A stretch of DNA of 39,543 nucleotides from the NCBI RefSeq assembly GCF_024282095.1, contig NZ_JAMWZS010000028.1, positions 1 through 39,543 of the forward strand, read 5' to 3'. Each line of letters begins with the position of its first letter. Position 1 is the first letter of the stretch. A program made the position numbers and the translations under genes. The DNA is from Nitrosomonas sp. GTDB lineage: Bacteria > Pseudomonadota > Gammaproteobacteria > Burkholderiales > Nitrosomonadaceae. Positions 1-7,702 of this stretch are shown in pieces. The notes below the pieces were generated by a model. It was not told the DNA's origin, ran no database searches, and was given only the letters and a program-made list of their open reading frames with translations.

Positions 1-282
1 TTGCTTCATTGCTGGGCAGAGAAGCGAGGTATCCAGCTCGATTACATCCAGCCAGGAAAGCCACAGCAAAATGCCTACGTAGAACGCTATAACAGGACCG
101 TACGGCATGAATGGCTAGAGATGAATGAATTTGCAACCATTGAAGAGGCGCAACTCACCGCTACACAATGGTTATGGATTTATAATAATGAACGTCCGAG
201 CATGGCGCTTGGGGGTATCACGTCAGCCATGAAGTTGGCAGAAGTCTTTAAATTAAAACTCTCTACTGCAGGTTTCTGTTAA
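1..282 (+). pseudogene. IS3-family transposase OrfB, C-terminal part (cut by window edge)
   Basis: The reading frame is open at the left edge, so only the last 93 residues are visible. They match the end of an IS3-family rve/DDE integrase. The segment GKPQQNAYVERYNRTVRHEW carries the catalytic glutamate (YVER), and the NNERPSMALGG block is the usual C-terminal signature. The enzyme would cut and join the ends of its element. Whether the copy is intact cannot be judged, because its catalytic aspartates and OrfA lie outside the window. The codon at position 1 is TTG and is very unlikely to be a real start. Confidence 0.85.
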
Positions 283-301
283 AAATGGGGGGATTACCGC
301 A
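1..301 (+). mobile_element. Right end of an IS3-family element
   Basis: Just after the transposase stop codon the sequence GGGGGGATTACCGCA ends near 301. Read from the other strand it begins TGCGGTAATCCCCCC, the general shape of an IS3-family terminal repeat (TG start followed by a C-run). The exact end is inferred, since the partner repeat lies outside the window. Confidence 0.5.
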
Positions 302-356
302 GCAGGCTATCAATTAAGTCGGTCGGCAGGGATTTGGGTATAGTCATTTTTACTCC

Positions 357-384
357 AAAAAAAGTATATAAGCAGTTTCCTGCT
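357..384 (-). terminator. Possible terminator of the flagellar operon
   Basis: On the minus strand, downstream of ycgR, AGCAG-GAAA-CTGCT forms a five-pair stem with a GAAA tetraloop. Seven bases later comes a run of T (complement of 357-363). The stem is short and the T-run is displaced, so this is a weak candidate. Confidence 0.3.
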
Positions 385-390
385 AAATGA

Positions 391-420
391 CCATTTACAC
401 AAAATTATTTACATCCCTGA
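391..420 (+). mobile_element. IS256-like terminal repeat remnant
   Basis: CCATTTACACAAAATT at 391-406, followed by a short tail, resembles the outer end found just after IS256-family transposase genes. A near-identical string, CCGTTTACACAAAATC, follows the IS256 transposase remnant at 22747-22762 in this window. No transposase coding sequence is visible before this copy, so it is at most a solo end. Confidence 0.4.
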
Positions 421-463
421 TAATATTTTAGTCTGCCGAAGTTGTTTCCATCACAGCTAGAGT

Positions 464-1246
464 TTATTTTATTTTTCTTATTTGTTCTTGCTTGACAATA
501 TAGCGCTGTATCATTGCTTCTGTTTTTGCTGATAAGTCTATGAATTCACATCCAACGCGATGATAAGAGTCGCCGCTATGTAATTTCATTGCATATGTGT
601 TTTTTACTTTGATAGTTGTATTAACTATGCCGATTTCAGGGAGTGAGATTTGACAATCCTTATAAATTGTTCCTGGTTCAAGATTGATAGTGGTATGTTG
701 ATCAATTGCTCCAATACCACCACAGCTTATGTCGAGTAATGTAATTTCAGCTTTTATAGATTTATCTTCTATAAGAACAGGAATGATACATTTAAGTGGT
801 TTTGTAATTGGAGTAGAAATGCGAAAATTATCTCTTCTTTGAATTCGCAGCAAATATTTTGGAATGTTGACAGAAAAGGCATTTTCCCCTTTAAATTCTG
901 TTTTGCTAATGTGAGTACAGATAAATTCTATTTTGACTTTATTTTGTGTGGTAACAAAGATTAGTTCTTTAGACTGTAGTGCTTGCTGACTTACTTTTTC
1001 ATTAGCGCCATAGTCTATTATTATTTCTTTTTTATTGACATCTATGGCGAGGATAGATGTGAGGATAAAATTATCACCATGCCCGAAATATAGAGTGATT
1101 AACGAATTTGCCTGCATTATTCCACGAAGTATAAAAAGAATATCAATCTCTGAATAAACACGAAAATTTTCATCTTTTTCTTCTTGGGAAAGCTGACTTG
1201 GCTCTAGTATTTCAAGCGCTTCAGTTCTTTGATCAGATTCTTGCAT
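464..1246 (-). CDS. ycgR: Flagellar brake protein YcgR (PilZ domain, c-di-GMP effector)
   Basis: This 260-residue protein has the two-domain layout of YcgR. The N-terminal half (about residues 25-120) is the YcgR-specific domain. The C-terminal half is a PilZ domain with both c-di-GMP contact motifs: RxxxR at 138-142 (RDNFR) and DxSxxG at 172-177 (DISCGG). In enterobacteria YcgR binds c-di-GMP and then slows the flagellar motor at the rotor-stator interface, which is the expected role here. GGGGAG precedes the ATG. The gene starts two bases after the stop of the flhB-like gene and is the last gene of the filament operon. The two GGDEF proteins encoded about 10 kb away are plausible sources of its ligand. 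Confidence 0.9.
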   Translation of the reverse strand: MQESDQRTEALEILEPSQLSQEEKDENFRVYSEIDILFILRGIMQANSLITLYFGHGDNFILTSILAIDVNKKEIIIDYGANEKVSQQALQSKELIFVTTQNKVKIEFICTHISKTEFKGENAFSVNIPKYLLRIQRRDNFRISTPITKPLKCIIPVLIEDKSIKAEITLLDISCGGIGAIDQHTTINLEPGTIYKDCQISLPEIGIVNTTIKVKNTYAMKLHSGDSYHRVGCEFIDLSAKTEAMIQRYIVKQEQIRKIK

Positions 1247-1248
1247 TG

Positions 1249-1581
1249 TTAGTTGCTCCCCAGAATTCTTGGAATTGTCTTTGGGTTAAGGCTATCTTTG
1301 GTTAAGCGTTTTGCTCTTTCCTGATCCAAATGATAAAGCCATGCCAATAATCCGGCGACTGCAACATAAAGTTGCGGTGGAATACGCTCATCAAGATTAA
1401 CTTGCATGAGTAATGAAACCAATTCACTTGATTCATGAACATAGATGCCAGCTTCTTTTGCACGTTTAATAATCTCCTGGGCAATAAGGCCACGACCTTT
1501 TGCAACGACTTTAGGTGCTATCTGGCCTTCTCGATAAGCAAGCGCAACTGCGGTGAGATAAGATTCACTTTCCGTCATCAT
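1249..1581 (-). CDS. FlhB C-terminal-domain-like protein (FhlB type)
   Basis: The 110 residues align with the cytoplasmic C-terminal part of FlhB/YscU export-switch proteins (AVALAYREGQIAPKVVAKGRG, then AKEAGIYVHESSELVSLL and the RIPPQLYVAVAGLLAWLY block). The membrane domain is absent, and so is the NPTH autocleavage site, since the homology begins just after where that site would lie. Such stand-alone tails are known next to fliK and can partly replace the FlhB C-terminal peptide in export-specificity switching. The start overlaps the end of fliK by 17 bases; AGAGG lies six bases before the first of two adjacent ATG codons. Translational coupling with fliK is likely. Confidence 0.85.
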   Translation of the reverse strand: MMTESESYLTAVALAYREGQIAPKVVAKGRGLIAQEIIKRAKEAGIYVHESSELVSLLMQVNLDERIPPQLYVAVAGLLAWLYHLDQERAKRLTKDSLNPKTIPRILGSN

Positions 1582-2569
1582 GTTGAACCTCTATTGATTG
1601 AATAACTAATCCAGCTGACTGCATGTCAACCGTGAGTGATAATTGGTTATTCTTCAATAAACTAGCAGTTTCTAGTTGTGAAGCATCTAGTTTAATATGG
1701 ATATCCTGAGAGTCCAATGCAATCTTTGCTGTAATATCTCCAAGTTCTGGCATCGACAAACGTATCTGTGTGTGCCATCGTGTAGCAGGCTCATTTTCTT
1801 TGCTACCATGAGATTCCTCATAAATATCCCATTCTATGTGTTGATTCTCCCAGATTTCCCCATGCCAAAATAGATGACCCGTTTCTAGGGTGGTTAATTG
1901 TTGTTGTACCAGAGGGATACTCTGAGTATTTACAGGCGTATCAGTGCCAAGCGGAGCAGATGCAATCGATTTAGTAGCAGACATGTCAGTTACCAACATT
2001 AACTTGCTTTGAGGTTCATGGTGTAAATTTTCAAGTGTATTTTCTCCATTAATCCATTGTGCCTGATGTGATTCATAGAATAATCCACTTTGAACAATTG
2101 CTTTCTGTAATAAACTAGGTAATTCCGTGCTATTTATTGATGCTCTGTTCAGAATTGGAGAGGAACTAGTAATTTGAGCTGTGCCTGATAGTGAGTACTT
2201 TAATACATCTTGCAGCAGAATACTAAGAAAGCGTCCAGTGGTGCTGATTGATGCGTTATTTTCGTTGGTTTCTAACGATGTTTCGCTCTGGATAAGAAAT
2301 TTTAAGCTCGGTTCATGAGATATGAAAATAAGTTCTAGCTTGGTACCAGGTTGGAATTTCTCTGGCAAATACATTTGTAGGAGGCTATCTGCAACTAAAA
2401 CTCTAGATTTCCCATTGAATAAACGAGCTTCAACTAATGCTTGATATTTCTGATCTTGCTCAAATTGAATAGAAGAATTTTGTGAGTCTGGAATTGCTAT
2501 TACTGGCGTAACAAGCTTTACTTGATTTAAAGGTGCGATTGAATCAGTTTTGTTGATAGCTGGAATCAC
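1565..2569 (-). CDS. fliK: Flagellar hook-length control protein FliK
   Basis: A 334-residue protein whose C-terminal region (about residues 235-330, including SMPELGDITAKIALDSQDIH and a closing VIQSIEVQ) looks like the Flg_hook domain of FliK. That domain measures hook length and switches the exporter from hook to filament subunits. The N-terminal two thirds are low in recognisable motifs, as usual for this ruler region. The start is a GTG, since an in-frame stop lies a few codons upstream and no ATG intervenes; no clear ribosome-binding site precedes it. It sits between fliT and the flhB-like gene, and the partner relation of FliK with FlhB supports the call. Confidence 0.75.
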   Translation of the reverse strand: MIPAINKTDSIAPLNQVKLVTPVIAIPDSQNSSIQFEQDQKYQALVEARLFNGKSRVLVADSLLQMYLPEKFQPGTKLELIFISHEPSLKFLIQSETSLETNENNASISTTGRFLSILLQDVLKYSLSGTAQITSSSPILNRASINSTELPSLLQKAIVQSGLFYESHQAQWINGENTLENLHHEPQSKLMLVTDMSATKSIASAPLGTDTPVNTQSIPLVQQQLTTLETGHLFWHGEIWENQHIEWDIYEESHGSKENEPATRWHTQIRLSMPELGDITAKIALDSQDIHIKLDASQLETASLLKNNQLSLTVDMQSAGLVIQSIEVQHDDGK

Positions 2570-2624
2570 GATAGTTTGTTTTTTTGTACTTGTTCAAATG
2601 CAACATATCTTAATGGTCTTGCTG

Positions 2625-2969
2625 TCATATATTGTCAATTGTTTGATATGCTTGCTGAAGATTTCGTGTTCGACCATTAGCACTAAGTATGTCCTGTAAT
2701 CGCATCATCCAAGGTTCAGTAATTGCTCTAATTTGGGCATCATCATCCAATATTTGATGGATAATTCTTATCTTGTTTTGTAGTAATTCGTTATCTAATA
2801 TGGGCTCCGGGTCTTCCATTATAAGCATCCCAGTTAGCTGTCTACACTCTTGTTCTAAAGATATCAATTCATCCCATTTTTTATTCTGAGCAGCAGTCAA
2901 CATTTTACCAGTAGTCGCTAGAATGGCTTTATAAGTCATAATCGTGTGTGCGTTATCCATGCTTTTCAT
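2625..2969 (-). CDS. fliT: Flagellar export chaperone FliT
   Basis: The 114 residues are almost entirely helical and fit FliT in length, in position directly after fliS, and in pattern (a Trp-rich early segment KWDELISLEQECRQL and a long C-terminal helix). FliT keeps the cap protein FliD unfolded and delivers it to the export gate; in enterobacteria it also inhibits FlhDC. Sequence conservation in this family is low, so the call rests on length and context. A second in-frame ATG lies three codons inside, with AAAGG before the first ATG. It is 23 bases downstream of the fliS stop. Confidence 0.75.
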   Translation of the reverse strand: MKSMDNAHTIMTYKAILATTGKMLTAAQNKKWDELISLEQECRQLTGMLIMEDPEPILDNELLQNKIRIIHQILDDDAQIRAITEPWMMRLQDILSANGRTRNLQQAYQTIDNI

Positions 2970-2992
2970 GCCTTTGCTCTTCAGAATTTTAT

Positions 2993-3421
2993 TTAAATTG
3001 TGGTAGTTGCTATTGTGGCTTTAGTCCTATTAGACTCTCCAATATCTTTCCAAGCATCATGCAATTCAGATAAAAGTTTATTTACTTCGTTAACTATTTC
3101 AAGATTACCCTGAATGTTGGCTACCACTAATCGATGCGTCATGTAATCGTAGAGCGCCTGAAGTTTTATAGCTAAATCACCGCCTGCATTCATATCCAAA
3201 CTAGCCTTTAGACCGTGATCAATGATCATAATAGCTTTTGATAGCATTTGCCCCTTTTCGGCAATCTCATTGTGATGCATATGCATTTTGGCCTTTGCTA
3301 AAGCTTCTTGTGCGCCCTCGAATAGCATTAAAATAAGTTTGTGTGGATCAGCTGACTCAATGCCCGTCTCAACACCAACACGTTGATAGGCCGATATCGC
3401 ATTACTCATAGTTGCATACAT
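2993..3421 (-). CDS. fliS: Flagellin export chaperone FliS
   Basis: This 142-residue protein shows the FliS signature: an N-terminal AYQRVGVETGIESADPHKLI, then MLFEGAQEALAKAK, and a LYDYMTHRLVVANI helix. FliS binds the C-terminal helix of flagellin in the cytosol, stops premature polymerisation and hands it to the export apparatus. The client flagellin gene is encoded 2.5 kb upstream on the same strand. Length is normal for the family. The gene lies between fliD and fliT, the classical fliDST order. Confidence 0.95.
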   Translation of the reverse strand: MYATMSNAISAYQRVGVETGIESADPHKLILMLFEGAQEALAKAKMHMHHNEIAEKGQMLSKAIMIIDHGLKASLDMNAGGDLAIKLQALYDYMTHRLVVANIQGNLEIVNEVNKLLSELHDAWKDIGESNRTKATIATTTI

Positions 3422-3461
3422 TTAGTAACCCTTAATATGGTGAGTTATTTTATAAATTTTA

Positions 3462-5432
3462 CTAGCTTATAGTAGGTAGCCTGGATAATTGTTGTTGCAA
3501 GAAATTGCTTGTCTGCGTCATGCTTGCGAGTGTTGCATCCAGCGCAGTAAACTGAGCTCGAATACGCTTTTCTGTGTCTACGAGCCGTTGATTTAGAGTC
3601 TCTCTTTGAGCATCAATATCCTTAATTGAGGAATTAATACCATCAATGCGACTATCAATTAGGCGATCGTCGAGCATTTCTCCTAATAGTTTATTTAATT
3701 TTGTAGCAAATCCGTGTGCAAAATCAATGTCCCCTCTAGCGCCTATACCGCCTCCAGTTATTTTGAGAACTAATCCGTTGCTATCAGCTGCGCCGGTTAG
3801 CGTTTGACCAGAGCCAGTTGCAGTTACACCATTAATCGTACCTGCCACATCTATGCCACTGGTTTCAACTGGTGTGCCAAATAAATCCAATTTGCCATTG
3901 CCACCTGTAATAGATATAGTTGAAGCAGAGCCATATTGATCGGAAGTAATGGTTAGTTTTCCAGCAGATTCACTTAGTGTTACTTTAATGCCTGCGGAAG
4001 AGATTGCTGATTCACCATTGACTCTTGATTGAACTTCGGCTGCTAATGATGTAGCTGTATATGTGCCTGCTGCTATTTTTACACTAGCTTTCACACCGTC
4101 AATAGTGAGGTTTAACGTGTCATTTACTCCCGTATTGATAGTCAGTGCTGCTGCAGCGCTACCTACCGCAGTACCTTGTGTTGCAATTTGACTGATATTT
4201 AGTGAGTATTTACCGTTAGCTGTATCAGGTTTTGCACTGATAAATGATACTAAGCTGTCACTAGTTTTTCCAATTGAAGCAAACAGTGTAGAAACATCTT
4301 TTGTTGAATCACTTAGTACTGCGGATAGCTTAGTAGTATCAAGATTAAGTGTGCCGTCTTTCTGAAAAGAAATACCTACTTCTGATAATAAACTTAAACC
4401 GCCACCCGCTGTGGTTAATGGATCAGAGATTACACTACGTATTTTTGTCTGAATTGATCGAAGTGTTGAATCACCCGTTAGAATAGATGCTTGCTTCGTT
4501 GCCGCATCATATTTTGAGAGGTCAGTAATAGTTTTGTTCAAGTCATTGTAAGATTTAACAAATGATGATACTGCACTCTGGATACTTGCTGTGTCTCGAG
4601 ATAAATTTAAAGTTGTTGTACTACCCAAGTTTGATTTTAATAAGTCTAACGTGACACCTTCAATGGCATCTGTAATTTTATTGGATGCTTTATTGATCGA
4701 GATGCCATCAATAACCAAGGTGGCATTGCTAGCAGCGACAGTTTCAGTAAGGTTTGTTGTACCGCCAGAAGAAGCATCGTAAGCAAGTTGAGATAGCCCT
4801 GTATTATCTGTATTACTGGCATCAGTATCGATTGTGGTTATTTTTAAGGCGCTATTTAATCCAGTATCTTCTGAAGCGATTACCAAGCGATTGCCGGCGC
4901 CATCATTCACAATACTAGCAGTTACCCCTGCATTGGCCAGATTAATTGTGTCACGGATGCCGGCCAGTGATGAATTGCTGGGAGAGATGGTAATTGATTG
5001 CGCAGCCTTATCTGGATTAAGTGTAAATGTGCCATTGTTATAAGTCCCAAATTGTATAGTTATAGTACCGCTACCAATTGTGGTACTCGTGGTTGTAAAG
5101 TTAGCAGATTTCAATTTCTGCGATTGTGCAAGTGTTTGAATTTCTAAAGAATGACTTCCTGTTGCTGTAGTGGATGTTGCACTTACATTGGCCAATGTTG
5201 TATCGGCAAGATTGGCCGTTATAGCAGCATATTTTGCCGGGTTAGCTAATGCAACGAGGTTATTTTGGAATGAAGATATTGCTCCTTTTAGACTCCCAAA
5301 AGCAGTTAACTTGGTTTGCTGTATAGCTTCTTTGCTATCGAGAGACGCTAGAGGGCGGCTTTCCAAAGTCATTAACTGTTTGACAATACCATTGACATCT
5401 AAACCCGATCCAATTCCTGGAGATGCAAGCAT
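3462..5432 (-). CDS. fliD: Flagellar cap protein FliD (hook-associated protein 2)
   Basis: A 656-residue protein with the FliD N-terminal domain (SPGIGSGLDVNGIVKQLMTLE, residues 4-24) and the FliD C-terminal domain (coiled-coil part around residues 570-650: INSSIKDIDAQRETLNQRL, ending TSNFLQQQLSRL). Between them is a long Thr/Ser/Ala-rich variable region. FliD forms the cap that guides flagellin folding at the filament tip. It is longer than many FliD proteins (about 450-500 residues); the extra length lies in the exposed centre. AGGCGGG precedes the start. It lies 32 bases after flaG and is followed by fliS. Confidence 0.95.
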   Translation of the reverse strand: MLASPGIGSGLDVNGIVKQLMTLESRPLASLDSKEAIQQTKLTAFGSLKGAISSFQNNLVALANPAKYAAITANLADTTLANVSATSTTATGSHSLEIQTLAQSQKLKSANFTTTSTTIGSGTITIQFGTYNNGTFTLNPDKAAQSITISPSNSSLAGIRDTINLANAGVTASIVNDGAGNRLVIASEDTGLNSALKITTIDTDASNTDNTGLSQLAYDASSGGTTNLTETVAASNATLVIDGISINKASNKITDAIEGVTLDLLKSNLGSTTTLNLSRDTASIQSAVSSFVKSYNDLNKTITDLSKYDAATKQASILTGDSTLRSIQTKIRSVISDPLTTAGGGLSLLSEVGISFQKDGTLNLDTTKLSAVLSDSTKDVSTLFASIGKTSDSLVSFISAKPDTANGKYSLNISQIATQGTAVGSAAAALTINTGVNDTLNLTIDGVKASVKIAAGTYTATSLAAEVQSRVNGESAISSAGIKVTLSESAGKLTITSDQYGSASTISITGGNGKLDLFGTPVETSGIDVAGTINGVTATGSGQTLTGAADSNGLVLKITGGGIGARGDIDFAHGFATKLNKLLGEMLDDRLIDSRIDGINSSIKDIDAQRETLNQRLVDTEKRIRAQFTALDATLASMTQTSNFLQQQLSRLPTIS

Positions 5433-5464
5433 TTTAAAGTCCCGCCTTTGTATGATGTTCTTAG

Positions 5465-5833
5465 TTATGCTTTATCGCTAAATAGCAGCCCTTGCACTTT
5501 ATCCAATGTACGAGCTATTTCAATAGCCTCTTTTGTTGGAATCTGCCTAATGACTTCTTCAGTATGAGCATCCATTACTTTAATGATTGTTCTGCCAGTA
5601 TCTTCATCAATTGAGAAACGCAAATTATGTGCCAGATTATCTACTGTCTCCTGGATTTTCTGAACAGCCTGTTTGATCTGTTCTTCAGACTCTGGTTTAT
5701 TACCGATTCGAAGTTGCGTAGTTGAAACAGGTGGGGGGGCAATATCTGTATCAGATATAGACTTTTGAGTGACCGATATTGTTGCCAAAGGCAATGAAAA
5801 TATACCTGTTCCGTTTAATTGATTAATGCTCAT
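5465..5833 (-). CDS. flaG: Flagellar protein FlaG
   Basis: A 122-residue FlaG family protein. The conserved C-terminal part (about residues 55-120) contains LRFSIDEDTGRTIIKVMDAHTEEVIRQIPTKEAIEIA, read here in pieces: SIDEDTGR, then VIRQIP, then a closing helix. FlaG affects filament length in several bacteria by an unresolved mechanism. AAGGAATC lies before the ATG. It is 101 bases downstream of fliC and heads the fliDST genes; the hairpin between it and fliC may lower read-through. Confidence 0.9.
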   Translation of the reverse strand: MSINQLNGTGIFSLPLATISVTQKSISDTDIAPPPVSTTQLRIGNKPESEEQIKQAVQKIQETVDNLAHNLRFSIDEDTGRTIIKVMDAHTEEVIRQIPTKEAIEIARTLDKVQGLLFSDKA

Positions 5834-5860
5834 GATATGATTCCTTAAAGTTGAAATGAA

Positions 5861-5888
5861 CGCGGGAATGATTCTTTACAATCCCGCG
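5861..5888 (-). terminator. Hairpin between fliC and flaG
   Basis: CGCGGGA at 5861-5867 pairs perfectly with TCCCGCG at 5882-5888, leaving a 14-base loop. On the minus strand it is followed by TTCATTTCAA, which is only partly T-rich. It could be an attenuating terminator or a stabilising 3' hairpin for the abundant fliC messenger. Confidence 0.5.
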
Positions 5889-5934
5889 TGTCATCAGCTT
5901 TATTTAGCTCTCTGTATCACTTGTTACGTATTAC

Positions 5935-7401
5935 TTAGCGTAAGAGTGAAAGAACGTTATTGGGTAATGAATTTGCTTGAGCAAGAATTGCTACGCCAGC
6001 TTGTTGTAGAATTTGCCCGCGTGTCATGTTGGCTGTTTCAGCTGCAAAATCTGCATCTTGAATTCGGCTACGAGAAGCGGAAAGATTTTCAGAAGAGCTC
6101 TGCAGATTTGCAATGGTTGAACTGAAACGGTTCTGAACCGCACCCAGATCACCCCGAGAACTATTGATTTGAGCCAAAGCAGCATCTAATGTTTTCAATG
6201 CAACTTGTGAATTAGCTCCCGTAGTCAAGTCTAGGGTGGCTACTGAATTGAAAGAACTAACTGAAGCTCCAAATACAGTAGCGTCTGAAAGGGAGCTGGC
6301 AGTTACTTGACCACCCGTACTGGAAAGTTCAACAGTTCCAGTGGCAATTGTTGAATCAGTACCCGCACCGCCTGTTAATGTTGTCGTGGTTGCACCAGAC
6401 ACTACATCAGCCGTTGTAACTGCGCCGGTATTGGCGAAGTCTTGAATCCCGATATCTCTGCCATCGGTGGTGGATAGTGTAATGACCGATTTATCAGTAG
6501 AAGTTGCGAATGAGGCGGTGACACCGGTTAAAGATTGTGATCCATTAATGGCGGCAGCCAGACCACTCAAGTCAGCGGTATCGGTAACATTAACAGAGAT
6601 CGTTTGACCGTTTAAATCAAAGGATACAGTGCCTGCAGAACCTATGTTACCCAATGTGGCGCTATTGGAAGCTGTTGCAGTGATGCCGATATTGGAAGAA
6701 GCAGTGTTAATGGCGGCAGCAATATTTTTAGCATCATCACCTGCAGAGTAGCTAATTGCACTGGTTGCTCCTTTATTATTGGCAAGCACTAAAGTACTTT
6801 CAGCGCCAACTCCATTGCCCCCTGTGTTATCGGCGCCTGCTGCTGTGGTAGTATTCATGGCAGATCCATTGGTAGTCAGTGAATGACTACCCAAACCAGT
6901 AGCCCTTGAATCACCAATTGATGAAATGCTGATGGTTTGGTTAGCATTGGCACCGACTTGGAAATTCTGATTGAGAAAAGAACCATCCAGTAAGTTCGTA
7001 CCGTTAAACTGAGTTTGACTGGCAACACGGGTTATTTCGGCTGTTAATTGTGCAGCTTCTGCTTGTAGTGAAGCGCGATCACTGGCACTGTTAGTTGCAT
7101 TGGCGGATTGAACTGCCAATTCTCGAATACGTTGCAGATTGTTACCAATTTCTCCCAGCGCACCTTCAGCAGTTTGTGCCAGTGAGATGCCGTCATTCGC
7201 GTTGCGCACAGCCTGATTCAGACCTCGGATCTGTGAGGTCATTCTTTCTGAAATTGCCAAACCGGCAGCGTCATCTTTTGCGCTATTGATACGCAAACCA
7301 GATGACAAACGTGTCAGAGAAGTATTCAATGATGTCTGAGATGTGTTTAAATTCCGTTGTGCGTTTAATGAAGCTACATTAGAGTTAATAATTTGTGGCA
7401 T
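5935..7401 (-). CDS. fliC: Flagellin FliC
   Basis: The 488-residue product has both conserved flagellin ends. The N-terminal D0/D1 region (residues 1-140) starts MPQIINSNVASLNAQRNL and includes LSSGLRINSAKDDAAGLAIS. The C-terminal D1/D0 region contains LGAVQNRFSSTIANLQ and ends in NNVLSLLR. The centre (about 150-390) is a Thr/Ser/Gly-rich variable part. It forms the filament and is exported through the flagellar type III system with FliS. AAGGAG lies seven bases before the ATG, and a strong sigma-28 promoter lies 100 bases upstream. It is the only flagellin gene in the window. Confidence 0.97.
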   Translation of the reverse strand: MPQIINSNVASLNAQRNLNTSQTSLNTSLTRLSSGLRINSAKDDAAGLAISERMTSQIRGLNQAVRNANDGISLAQTAEGALGEIGNNLQRIRELAVQSANATNSASDRASLQAEAAQLTAEITRVASQTQFNGTNLLDGSFLNQNFQVGANANQTISISSIGDSRATGLGSHSLTTNGSAMNTTTAAGADNTGGNGVGAESTLVLANNKGATSAISYSAGDDAKNIAAAINTASSNIGITATASNSATLGNIGSAGTVSFDLNGQTISVNVTDTADLSGLAAAINGSQSLTGVTASFATSTDKSVITLSTTDGRDIGIQDFANTGAVTTADVVSGATTTTLTGGAGTDSTIATGTVELSSTGGQVTASSLSDATVFGASVSSFNSVATLDLTTGANSQVALKTLDAALAQINSSRGDLGAVQNRFSSTIANLQSSSENLSASRSRIQDADFAAETANMTRGQILQQAGVAILAQANSLPNNVLSLLR

Positions 7402-7500
7402 TTGGGTTCTCCTTTTTAATGACTATGTGTGTTGGCATAATTGCCAGTTCCGTTGGTTTTCCCTGCAATCCAAGAAGGTTTGTAACCGCCGTTGATGCAG

Positions 7501-7527
7501 TTATCGGACATCATTTTGAAAAGTTTA
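7501..7527 (-). promoter_or_regulatory. Sigma-28 (FliA) promoter of fliC
   Basis: Read on the minus strand, TAAACTTT (7527-7520) is followed after 11 bases by TCCGATAA (7508-7501). This gives the TAAA-N15-GCCGATAA layout of FliA promoters with one mismatch in the -10 box. It predicts a leader of about 95 bases for fliC. Confidence 0.85.
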
Positions 7528-7702
7528 GGATTCTATAATTCATGTTTTTTGTCTAATGGATTGGTTTGTTTCATTTATTTGCTATAGAAATTATTTCTTT
7601 GCAATCAGATTATCTTGTAAAATAAGATAAGAATTCAGCTAGTTAATTGGTACAGTTAATTCTGGTTGGTGGTTTATCGGCTTCAACCTGCAAAGGGCTG
7701 AG

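Noticed and set aside
4591-5481. Several plus-strand frames inside fliD
   Set aside because: They are antisense shadows of a well-supported gene, with repetitive composition mirroring the Ser/Thr-rich FliD centre and no recognisable domain.
7674-7681. Minus-strand GCCGATAA as a second fliC promoter
   Set aside because: No TAAA lies 14-16 bases upstream on that strand, and the promoter at 7501-7527 fits far better.
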